From positions 63,314,200 through 63,378,199 of the forward strand of contig CAMGYJ010000005.1 of NCBI GenBank assembly GCA_946122785.1: DNA of 64,000 nucleotides, given 5' to 3'. Of the stretch, positions 11,096-20,901 are shown one piece after another (position 1 is the stretch's first letter; every line of letters starts with the position of its first letter). The position numbers were made by a program, and so were the translations under genes. The notes under the pieces are model-generated. The model ran no database searches and was not told the origin of the DNA. It worked only from the letters and a program-made list of their open reading frames with translations. The stretch is from Linum tenue (taxonomy: Eukaryota > Streptophyta > Magnoliopsida > Malpighiales > Linaceae).

Positions 11096-11498
11096 TGCCT
11101 TCTACGGTACCCCGGGTGAAATCCGGGGTACCGCATACCTTGAGTATGAAAACGCTATCAAAACATCAAATTAGCAGGATTTTTTGGCATGATACTATAC
11201 CCTAATCCTTAATGAGTGAACCCTAGGTCATAATTATCTAAATCATAAACTATAAACCCTAAGATGTGCATTTATTTTTTTCCCTATATTTGGATGAATC
11301 ATAACCGTCGATTATTGTTTCTAATTAAATTGATCTTGGGGTATAAGATTTAGAAAATTAAGACCTAGATTTTGATCTTTAAGGGTTAGAGTATAGTATC
11401 ATGTCAGAAAGATCAGTCAATTCAAAGTTCTGGATAGCGTTTTCTTACTCAAGGTATGCGGTACCCCGGATTTCACCGTGGGTACCGTAGAACTCCCC
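11094..11498 (+). mobile_element. 405-bp microsatellite-associated MITE X, copy 1
   Basis: This is one of three copies of exactly 405 bp (also 56140-56544 and 61931-62335). The ends form inverted repeats of about 70 bp: the left end contains TTCTACGGTACC, CCGGGGTACCGCATACC and GAAAACGCTATC, and the right end is its near-perfect reverse complement. The middle has no coding capacity. It sits in an (AT)n tract. The structure resembles the Micron family described in rice, which inserts into TA microsatellites; that relationship is inferred from structure, not from sequence comparison. Confidence 0.85.
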
Positions 11499-12440
11499 AT
11501 ATATATATATATATTATAATTAGTAAAAGAAGAAAAAAAGGAAAGGGGCCAAAAGCTAGCAGTCGCCAACCGCTTCTGCATTTATATAAATCCATTCCAA
11601 CTCTTCCCTTTTCCCATCCTTTTCGCTATCCCAAACCCGCATCAGAGAAACAGAACACACACAGAGCGCTCGGGGAGAATATTCAAGAATTTGATTCTTG
11701 AGCTCTATTGATCCAAAAATCTCGTAAGTAACGCCTAATCCATCCATTCATCGTTGTTTATCAATTTAGAGCTTTAAAACGAGTTTTTGGATCAGGAATT
11801 TTTTGAGTTTCCGATCGAAGGAATTAGATTTTCGGAGTATCCGGAAGTCTGATTGAGCCCAAATTTCATATACGAGCTTCCTGCAGCGAGGGGATATTAG
11901 GACGGTCTCGAATTTTAATTCAGGGTTCGTTCGTGAAATTGACGTTTTAGTAGGAGAAGCTAAACCTGGTGCTTGAACGACCAGAACTGATCATCAGCAC
12001 TAGCAGTAGCAGTAGCAAGTACATAGGTGTGAGCAGAACGAGGAGTTGAAGGCAGAATGAGGTATTGTCTTCAACTATTCTGTGCTTGGACGACTACTTG
12101 GGATTTTGGCCAGTGATCCACACCTCTTTTGTAAAAATGTTTAGAGGATGTTTTTCATGTGCATACTAGCTTCTGGAGTAGTTTGAGCTATCCACAGGTG
12201 CGGAAAGTTGATAGGTGTATATTTGTGTGGTTGTGTAAGTTGTGACGACTATGGCATGTATTAGTATGGTATACTGTGGTGGAGTATGAAAAATGTGACT
12301 ATGGCTATGAAAAGCCAATGCATATGGTTGTGAGTATATATGTTTGTGATGAATTATTTTGCAGGATAAGTTGCAAGAACCGTTAGCCCATTACGCGAGT
12401 AATTCATTTCGAAATTTTATTTGGGTAAATTTTGTAATTA

Positions 12441-14490
12441 TGTAACACCCGAGATTATTTCTGCTGCAATTGTATGAACAATATGGTTAGGCAAAGCGTA
12501 CATGGTACGGTGTTACATAAGCGATGGTACACGTAAGGTAATCAACCAAAAAGGAATGTGGCGAATGCCGATGAGGAGGATTATGAGGAAAAACAAAAAG
12601 GAATCATTTGAATAGTTTTCTGGGGATATAACTACTCTTTTTGGTTTACACGTGTGTTTAGGCATCAGAACTGGCAATGTTCAGTAGGGAACGTCATGGA
12701 CAGCGTTCTTACTCTTTCAAGTAGAGGATTCATCAATTGGGTTGGACCAGTGGCGGATAAAGAAATTTTTTATAGGGTGTCCTCTTTAAAAAATTAATAA
12801 TTAAATAATTCATAAATAAAAAATACATGACTGATACAAATTTTAACAAAAGGCCACGTGTTTCCATATTCCCAAAAAACAATATAAAATATAATCGACA
12901 TCATCACTGCTCAACAAATCTATATATCATACTAGACAATAATTTACGAATTGATTGCATATTCAATTTCTAACCTTGTTCTTTATGTAACTCAAATTTG
13001 AAAGACTCTTTTAACTCTTGCGTTGTAATTATAAAATCCATTCAAATTAAGGATAGTCCGTAATTAGTTTAGTTGTTAGGTTTAGAAAATAGTTGGGGAT
13101 AAGGAATAATGTTTTTACTATTTCATATTGTTTAATTAGAACAAGGAATGAGTTGCAACCTAGAGAATATGTTTAATAATAGTAGTGTCCTGGGTTTGAA
13201 TAACACAAACTACCATTTATCTTTTTTTTAATCTTACACAAACTACTATCAAGAGTAGTATAATCATTTTTTTCAAATTTTAAGGGTGTCCCGGATTACC
13301 AATTATAATTTTTTTCCTACGAAACTACAATCGGGGATTGGATAATCGTTCTTCCAAATTTTAGGGGTGTCCCGGGACACCCCTAAATGTCCATGTATCC
13401 GCCACTGGGTTGGACATACGGATCCTGGTATCCAATTGAATAATGAAGTGAGTGTAAAGGGGTAAATTCTATGTCTTACATATTCTCAAGTATTTGTCGT
13501 ATTTGTTTAAGTATTTTGTGAAGTGGTTGCTAGTTATGTTTGTGCTTATAATTGATGATATGTGCTTTACTTGATCTATGATTTGAAGTAAATGTTTATG
13601 AGTTTATTGTTACTTTGAAGATTTACGTTTATGACTTATTGTTGAAGTTTAAGAAACAAGTATTCTTTAAGAAGTTCTTCATTTCAAGGAGGTGAAATAG
13701 TTTTAAGTGTTTTTAGTCACTAGCGCAAGTCCGTTGCCGTTTGAGAATTTGAGATAGAGGAGCAGTTATCCTCTTGAGACTTTTAAGATGAGCAACAGTT
13801 ATTCTCTTGAGAATCGTTGTGAAGAGCCACCACGATAAGTTTAAGATTTTAGGAGTGATGAATCCCCTAACTAAGTTTAACTTTAAGGAAAGCCTGGATG
13901 GGCTCTCATACGTATGAGTTGGGCAACCGGGCTAGCTAGTGAGGGATCGCAATGTCAGTCAAATCTATAAGTTGATATTTGAGCTTTAGGATTTAAGATT
14001 TAAGATTTTTATTAGTGGAAGTACAAAACAACTGCCACCAAGTTAAGCAAAGTGACCAAGTAATAGAAATTTTAAACGTAAGGGAGTAGACTGACCCCAA
14101 CTCACTCAACAGTTTGAAGAGGAAGAGCTAGAGGAACAATTAGAGAGCAGCGAGAGCGAGAGAAACAGTTTGAGGGGAGCCGACTGGAGGAGAATGGTAC
14201 GAGCATCACGGAGGATGTCGACGATCGGATCGGAACAAGCATCTGCATTTACTTCTAGTTATTATAATTTATGTTTAGTAGTAAGACTGGAGATTAAGAT
14301 TTTAAGGTTTGAGTTTGCCCAAGTGTTAGGGCTTTGGGTTTAAGTAATGACAATTGTTTTCAGTTTTTATTGAAGTTATCTATGAAAAGTTTTCTCTATT
14401 TTTCTAAGTATCTTCATTTCTTATTTTGATTCCACTGTTTATGAACAATATTTTGGTAAAATTAGTACCCGGCCAAGTTATGGTGTTACA
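12441..14490 (+). repeat. Tekay/Del-type LTR (family C/D), copy D
   Basis: The ends TGTAACACC and GGTGTTACA are perfect 9-bp inverted repeats. About 13440-14490 matches the reverse complement of 53522-54540, including the TCATACGTATGAGTTGG, CTAGCTAGTGAGGGATC and GACCCCAACTCACT blocks. A hAT-type element is inserted at 12748-13407. No primer-binding site follows the right edge, and five-base flanks (AATTA and AGATT) do not match, so it may be solo, old or truncated. The left edge is less certain than the right. Confidence 0.65.
12740..13415. mobile_element. Non-autonomous hAT-type transposon with perfect 8-bp target duplication
   Basis: The element spans 12748-13407 (660 bp). Its ends are the inverted repeat CAGTGGCGGA...TCCGCCACTG, flanked on both sides by the 8-bp duplication GGTTGGAC (12740-12747 and 13408-13415). 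An 8-bp duplication and CA(G)...TG ends are typical of hAT. No transposase frame is present. The sequence near the right end includes GGGGTGTCCCGGGACACCCC, a near-palindrome. It interrupts the LTR at 12441-14490. Confidence 0.9.
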
Positions 14491-16209
14491 AGATTGTTCC
14501 ATCCGGCGAGTTTAGTCAGGGAGATGGGGAACCTTGCCACGATGAAGTTCCCAACTAGGGATCGAGATTTGGGGCTTAACCGATGAGGTCTTGCGCAACG
14601 TCGGAGGCAAAGGGAGGTACCTCATATTTAATAGACGTGATTCAGACGATGATGGCGCATTATTCTCGGTAACTCCTCTCCTTCTCTCTACATAATCTTG
14701 CTCACTCTACTTCTTTGTTGTGGTTTTTAAAGTTTACAGATACAAGAGTTTACCTCCATTTACCTAATGCTATTGTGTTGTTGTTTGTTATTTTTTACAA
14801 TTTATTCATTGTCTAACCTACTTGTCTGGCCAATCGAAGAGCGGGATGGGGAGTTTCAGTTTCATCTCGTCTCCGGACAGACGGAGAGGAACAAGGCTGA
14901 CCCCAACCCCTTTTCTCCAACAGAGATGAGAGAATTCGAGACAGAGGAATGACAAGATGGTTGACGGGTCCATGATTCGTGTCTAGGAAGTGGACGAAAG
15001 GTGTGCAGGGAACGATGGAGGAAGATCGACAAGCAGATTATGAGGTTTTCTTGGTTGAGGAATTGTGCAATGGACTTGTCCAGGGAACGACGGAGGAATA
15101 TCGACAAGCAGATTATGGGTTTTTCAAGGTTAGTGTCCCAATTTATCAAGATTAATGTTAAGAAGTGGTGACTCGATGATGATTAATATGGTGATGTGAA
15201 TTGATTATAGTCGATGGTGGTTAGTGTGAGAACTAGATGATGTTGGTGGAGGAGAAGAAAAAGAGGCGTAATTTCGCAAATTATGGAGAAAATAAGTAAA
15301 ATTAACTCAAAGACTCGAATAGTAAAATCGTAAGATCTTAAGGATTTAAATCGTGAATAGTGTAGGATTTTAAGGTCTATAGATTTTATAGTGAAATCAG
15401 AATCGGAATAGGTAAATAAAATCGCAAAAGCGTAGAATTTAGGATTTAAATCAGGATTTTGACTACTCTGGTTCTTGTGCCCTGAAAAATGTTATCCAAA
15501 AACTATTTTCTCAGCTTTTTAACCTTAGACATTTTAATATTTGGCTAATTTGTTTTCGTACAAATTAATGATAGGTCATTTCATGGAGCCGGTTGGCTCG
15601 CATTTTTCTTTTTATGGATGACAAGACCGTCGTGGCTTTTCGCGTGGGGTTGAGCAGAAATTTCTCTAGTGGACTCCTCTTATGATTTTATGACGACTTC
15701 ATGAAGGCTTCCCACGAATTTGGTCTTATTTAATGCATGCAGCACTTTGATAATATTAGTATTTATCCCTCCTCATCCTCCAACATGATCCATTTGTTGA
15801 TCCAAGTTATCCTAGAATGTGTTTGACCTTGGAAAGCACAAATACCAAAAAGGAATAAAATGAGACGAAAACCCATCCTAAGTCTATTACAAGTACATTG
15901 ATCACATAGTCGTGAATTTTACCTATAATAGGACAAAATATACTAAAGATACATTGATATAAGTTGAAAATGTACCTAAAATAGGGCAAGATGCTGATAC
16001 ATTTCTGTAAACATGCGTTGGTTTTGATTTTTGAAAGCTATGTGGTATGTTCTCCTATCTTATTACTTGGATTTTTTATTGTTGGAAATTCTAATAATGT
16101 GTTTCTATTAGGATTAGTAATGTGTGTGTGGAGTGAGCAAAAAAGAAGTACCAAATAAAAGTCAAGATTTTAGTAAACAAACTAGCTCGATCTAAACCTA
16201 CTTAGTTTA
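14491..16209. other. Intergenic, no supported gene; short tandem duplication
   Basis: A 75-bp unit starting CAGGGAACGATGGAGGAAGA at 15006 is repeated, imperfectly, from 15081. The rest is AT-rich with no recognisable domain. Confidence 0.5.
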
Positions 16210-16401
16210 CAAGGTCCTCATCCGAGAGTGCCCATTGGCACAAAGAGATGGACGTAAAGTTTACCCTATTTTGATTGTTTTTAGGCGCCACCGATGATTG
16301 ATAGTGCATACCATTGTTATTGTCCTACAAGTTGTAGTGTTTGAGCAGGTTTGCTTGGAGACAAGAAAAACTTTCAAGTGTGTGCGTGTGGGGTGGGGGG
16401 T

Positions 16402-16478
<77 letters not shown>

Positions 16479-17113
16479 AGGGTTGATTCGGGATATATTA
16501 CACACTTTTATACCCCTTGAATTTTGTCATTTTACTTGGTTTACCATATTTGGAGTTATTTTACGCTAGGTTTTGGTCTTGTTTTGACATGTTTCAGACC
16601 TTAGCTGGTACAATTGGCACCGGGATCGAAAGTCAGACAAAAGGGATTTAAAATGGAGCAAAATAAACAAAAGTGAAAGGATCATGGCCAGACGGAGATT
16701 ATCAAGGGCATCAACCATGAAGTGGACGCCCACACCTTGAAGACTACACACTTACATGAGCTTTTCTGCAGTTTGCTGTCAGTGCAAAGATCACGGTCTC
16801 CAAACCGTGTTAACACAGAAACGATGAAGTCTGCAATCATCCAGAGCCCTCCGTGTAGTTTGTTGGCATTGTAATTATCACAGTCTCTAAACCGTGAAGT
16901 TAGCAACAAGGCTGTGAAGTATAATAATGGAACGAAGTGAGAACACAGTTTCATTACATACTTCACGAGCATGAAGTGAGACCATGATATGAGCACTCGT
17001 AGGCTATATAAAAGAGAACGAGTGAACAGAAATTGAAGAGAGAGTTCTAGACAGGGACTTTAAGGGTTCTTCTTCAAGCTTAGAGAGAGAACGCTTAGAG
17101 CAAGGAAGGTAAT
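16210..17113 (+). mobile_element. Athila-like 3' end in plus orientation: 3' UTR, expanded polypurine tract, truncated LTR
   Basis: GTTTGCTTGGAGACAAG at about 16350 matches, in opposite orientation, the block next to the LTR at 40849-40885. Then comes CAAGTGTGTGCGTGTGGGG, the polypurine region, and TGATTCGGG at 16489, the LTR start of the family. The LTR continues with the family's (TACACACTTTTATACCCC) start, CACGG/CCGTG half-sites and a TATA box (CTATATAAAAG) near 17001. It breaks at about 17113, where a minus-oriented LTR begins. No gag-pol is preserved upstream. Confidence 0.72.
16402..16477. repeat. Homopolymer run of 76 G
   Basis: An uninterrupted run of 76 G is preceded by a G-rich GGGGTGGGGGGT. 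It occupies the place of the Athila polypurine tract just before the LTR start. Translations of this stretch are artefacts (polyglycine). Confidence 0.97.
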
Positions 17114-18849
17114 TGGCTAAAACACAACACCAAACTACGACCAAGTGCAATCGTAAAATGAAAATGCAGTATAGTGGATCAGTTTTACTTATCAACCCGA
17201 GTCCTTGATGTACTGCCTACTCCGTGATTATTTATTATGTAGCGGGAAAAGTTGAGTGAAGTATTCAAAAGCAAAATAAACAGAAAGCAGGAAACAGTTG
17301 TATTCAGATTAAGAAGGCTCACTCAGGCATGAGTCCCCCTTGATAGCAGTTAAGCCTAGTTGTAATTCAACTAAGTCAAGTCGATTGATGTTTAAACTGT
17401 GGAAAGTTCTTGAACAGTCTGGAGTCTCGACTAAAGTGCTCCAGACCCTCTCAGTTTGAATACCTAGCAGGTGACTAGCCTCCACCGGCGTAAAATAACA
17501 AATGCAATAAGGTTCAACCTTCCTCTACTGGGTTCTAAACCAGTACAGAGCTGTGAATCGACTTCTCGACTAAAGTCGTCAATTCCCTACTTCCAATTCA
17601 AGATGCTCTATTGACCTATGCAGGGATTATCTTTCTATGTCAAAGCAGGAATCATTAGAATTTGATCAAGACTCCAGAAATTCTAAAAAAAAAATTACTT
17701 CAATTGGATATTAATCAATCAATCATTAGTGGCAAAGGGTTCATACAACTCTTCCTCACATACAATCTAGGGTTCTTACCTACCCAAGTGATAGAGGGGA
17801 TTAATCCATAGAGAGAGAGAGAGAGAGGAAAGCTATGGCCGATGTAGAAATCATCATGTAGAGGAAAGAAATATGCTTCGGGTCATCAATCGTCACTTCT
17901 CAAGGCTTGAATCGAGCACCAAAGATGGGAAAACTTGATCTAGGGCACTCAAGGGTGTTTGTTTGTCACTTTCTCTCTCTAAACCTATGCTTTCTCTTTC
18001 CATACTCGAATCATTTTCCAAAATCTGCGTTTGGCTCTAGACAGCTAGTGTTCCGCATATTTTGCTTATTTTGCGGTCGCGGTTGGAGATATGGTATGTT
18101 TTGCGGTTTGCGGTTTAACCGCAACCCAAACCGCAAATCCATATAACCGCAAGGCTAACCGTGAGATAGCCCCAGCCCATAGTTGACTCCCAGCCCAGCC
18201 CAAAGTTGAACCCCCAGCCCAGCCCAAAGTAGACCCCCAACCCAGCAGCCCAAACCCGACCCGGCCCCTCCCCCACTTCTCCCTTTTGCCGTCGTTTTGA
18301 TTTGACGAAACGAAAGTCGAAAATCCATTTCCCTTCGACCCTTCCCATCTTCTTGCGCCGTCGTCAGATGCAGGGGCTTGATGGAAGTGAAAATAGACAA
18401 AACAGTAGTAGCTGCGTTTTTTTTTCATGTATTTTTGCGGTTAGTTCGCGGTTAATTCGCGGTTAGTTTGCTTAACTGCGGTTTCGTATACTGTTTCGGT
18501 TGTTGTGGTTCTTACAACCAGAAACCGCGGTTCATCGTTAACCGCGTTCTACGGTTTTTGGTTAACCGCTAACCGTGAGGGACGCGGTCGCGGTTGGCTA
18601 ATATGGGTGTTTTGCGGTTGTAGTTAACCTCAAATTGCGGTGCAGTTAACCGCAACCGCACCGTTTCCCAACCCTACTCCCCTAGTTATCCACTCCATGC
18701 TTTTGACTCAAAAATTGCTCCCAAGCCTGCATAGCTAATCCAGGACCTGAAATACACCATACAAGAAAAACCTTACGTGAAATCAGTGACTCATCCGGAA
18801 TATCACAATATAACTCCCAATTAGGGCCCACATATAAACCTTAATTCAG
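17114..18849 (-). repeat. Athila-like LTR segment, PBS-side type, copy F
   Basis: From ACACCAAACTACGACCAAGTGCAATCG onward it follows 37998-39455 block by block (CTTATCAACCCGAGTCC, TGTAGCGGGAA, GGTGACTAGCCTCCACCGG, TCGACTAAAGTCGTC), at an estimated 75% identity. No primer-binding site is present at its left edge, where it meets the plus-oriented LTR at 17113. A hAT-like fragment interrupts it near 18040-18683. It is followed directly by the other LTR type at 18850, the same pairing as at 37989-40848. Confidence 0.65.
18040..18683. mobile_element. hAT-like element rich in GCGGTT/AACCGC subterminal repeats
   Basis: Numerous GCGGTT and AACCGC words occur in both orientations at 18070-18165 and 18435-18665. 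The right end (reverse complement TAGGGTTGGGAAACGGTGCGG) is of the TAGGG-type common among plant hAT derivatives. A clear left terminus and target duplication are not visible, so this may be a fragment. No transposase is encoded. Confidence 0.45.
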
Positions 18850-19542
18850 TGCAACACAGGGCAAGTATGTTTAAATATCAACTCGCGCCGATCCATGTAC
18901 CCCTATTTCGATCGTTTGAACATTATCTAGCGATTGGTTTTTTTATGAAAACAACGATCTATAGCTAAAATGTTTGGAAAAGTAGATGAATTTGACACTA
19001 ATTGAGAAGGCTTCCCCAAGGTGTTGCTCCCCCTAGCTAGCAATTATGACTTGCCGGATCGAATGAACACGTGTGGTAAGGAGGTTGTAGACCATATGGA
19101 AGTGCAACAAGTGCACAAATGTCACTCTCTCGATCAGTAAGTCAAGGGAATTCGATTCAAGCTACCAAAGTAGCTCTCTTGACCTATTGACTAAGGGTTG
19201 CCAAGACTTCAATCTCGAATCGGAGTTCGATTGACCAAATTAAAATCAACCCTAGGTGCTAAAACGAACAAAGTTGGTTGCCCTACATTAACCTAGATAG
19301 GAGACAAGATTTGCCTAAAAAAACCCATCTTTACAAGTCTCTTTCAAAGAAAGGGGGTTTTCCCTCTACCTAGGTTAGAATGGCACAATATATTGATAAG
19401 CAAACACACAACGCAATCTTCCATGAAAATACCTCCAAATTCATATTAGAACACACCCACAAACAAATCACTCAACCCCATACAAACAATCACATAATTG
19501 TAGCTAGGGTTTACAAACACCCAAGTGAAATAAGGGACTACT

Positions 19543-19964
19543 TGATACGCGCCAGCAGCCCAGCAGCAGTTATCGCCATTCAGCTCGGATCCCTCGGCCC
19601 AACAAGCGTTACCGCGATTATGAGGAGTAGCCCAGCTCGTCCGCCGCAAGCTTGCCATTGGTTGTTAGTCATTGTTTGTTAGTCGATTAGATGTTGAACG
19701 AGTCAATAGGTTTCGTTGTTGAGTCTTTTTGAATTCAATAATCTGTTCCACCTTAAGTGGAGTAGGAGTAGCTGCTGTACGTGGAAGTAGTTCCACTTTT
19801 CCTTTCATTCTCTTAGTATATTTAGGATTGAGAGTCAAGAAATAAAGGCAAGCATTTTTACAAGTAAAAGAACCCTATGGTTGTTCTAGCCAAGAAAGTA
19901 AAACTCTGACCGACTCCTGCCAAGAAAAGGGAGAATTATCTCGATACAACTTCTCACCGTATCA
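19543..19964 (+). repeat. 5' LTR of the Reina-type element
   Basis: It starts TGATACGCGCCAGC and ends CACCGTATCA. It differs from the 3' LTR at five positions; three are A here and G there. Confidence 0.96.
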
Positions 19965-19966
19965 TT

Positions 19967-19978
19967 TGGTATCAGAGC
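19967..19978 (+). other. Primer-binding site (initiator tRNA-Met type)
   Basis: TGGTATCAGAGC lies two bases inside the 5' LTR and is complementary to the 3' end of plant initiator tRNA-Met. Confidence 0.93.
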
Positions 19979-19983
19979 CCGAC

Positions 19984-20880
19984 ATGGGCACTCACGCCCA
20001 ACGCATCGAGGCTCTCGAAACCGCTACCCACGAGAATCAAACGGGCATTCAGGCGATCATCGATCAACTGGCGGCCGTCCAGGTCGTCGTCAACAAAATT
20101 GCGCAAGATCAGGCGACCAAGAGTGATGAACGGCGTTCGGAGGATGGAGAACGGTCCGTCAATGGCCGTGTCCGTCGACCTCCCCCCGATGACTTCGAGG
20201 AACGGGATCCCCAGCCCTTATTCGGAGCCAAACAGGCTCGGCTGGAGTTTCCGACTTTCGCCGGCGACTATCCCACGGTCTGGTTCTCACGAGTGGAACA
20301 GTTCTTCGAGTTCCAAGCCATTCCCGAGGGTCAGAAGGTGTCTCTGGCGTCTTACCATCTCGAAGGCGACGCCAATCAATGGTGGCAATGGCTTCGCCGG
20401 ACTTATCGCACAGACGGGATTCCGATCACCTGGGATAATTTCTCGTCGGAATTATGGGCGAGATTTGGGCCCTCCGCGGCTACGGGGTTCGACGAATCGC
20501 TATCCCACATCAAGAAGACGGGGACTCTCCGGGATTACCAGACGGAATTCGAGAGACTTGGCAACCGTGTTCGGGGATGGACGCAGCAGGCCCTCGTCGG
20601 CACATTCCTGGGCGGGCTGAAACCCGAGATAGCCGACGGTATCCGCATCTTCAACCCGCGCACTCTGAAGGAGGCGATCAGGCAGGCCCGAGTTCGCGAT
20701 GAGCAGCTCTCGCGCGCCTACAGTCCTCCGCGCAGCTCGTATCGGTCACCGGCAGACTTCACGACACCACCGCGACCTAGGCCCCGACCCGCCTACGACA
20801 CAGCGTTCCCGGCCAGACCACGGCCTGTCGCGGAGCCGGCCCCACCGATCCGCAATCGACCTCCACCACCGCCGGGGTGA
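19984..20880 (+). CDS. Gag of the Reina-type chromovirus (ends at an in-frame TGA)
   Basis: The first ATG after the primer-binding site is at 19984, giving 298 codons to the TGA at 20878-20880. Residues 1-60 are charged with heptad-like spacing. The capsid core includes LEFPTFAGDYPTVWFSRVEQFF and a W-rich stretch (NQWWQWLRRTY), then FLGGLKPEIADGIRIFNP, which are typical of chromovirus Gag. The end is Pro/Arg-rich. The zinc knuckle (CFNCDEKFTPTHRC) lies after the stop, in the same frame from 20902. The stop therefore separates capsid from nucleocapsid and Pol in what is normally one polyprotein. A CGA-to-TGA change is a likely origin. Confidence 0.9.
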   Translation: MGTHAQRIEALETATHENQTGIQAIIDQLAAVQVVVNKIAQDQATKSDERRSEDGERSVNGRVRRPPPDDFEERDPQPLFGAKQARLEFPTFAGDYPTVWFSRVEQFFEFQAIPEGQKVSLASYHLEGDANQWWQWLRRTYRTDGIPITWDNFSSELWARFGPSAATGFDESLSHIKKTGTLRDYQTEFERLGNRVRGWTQQALVGTFLGGLKPEIADGIRIFNPRTLKEAIRQARVRDEQLSRAYSPPRSSYRSPADFTTPPRPRPRPAYDTAFPARPRPVAEPAPPIRNRPPPPPG

Positions 20881-20901
20881 AAGCGACTACCATACGAGGA
20901 G

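Larger units (their letters stand above)
10913..12440 (+). repeat. Tekay/Del-type gypsy LTR (family A/B), copy A
   Basis: It begins TGTAACATCTCATTCCGGCAAAACCC. Read forwards, it matches the reverse complement of 59877-62970 over long blocks: the GATTTAAAATCGAGCATTTTGATAG start, the CTTCCTGCAGCGAGGGGATATTAGGACGG region, and the GTGCTTGGACGACTACTTGG region. It carries a 405-bp MITE in its AT microsatellite. The right edge is uncertain: homology to the other copy runs at least to about 12405. No coding region adjoins it, so it may be solo or truncated. Confidence 0.72.

Noticed and set aside
16298..16569. Open frames encoding polyglycine
   Set aside because: They are translations of the 76-G run at the polypurine tract, with no initiation context or domain.
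18066..18428. Overlapping minus-strand Gly/Trp-rich frames
   Set aside because: They come from CCCAGCCCA-type low-complexity DNA inside a hAT-like element.
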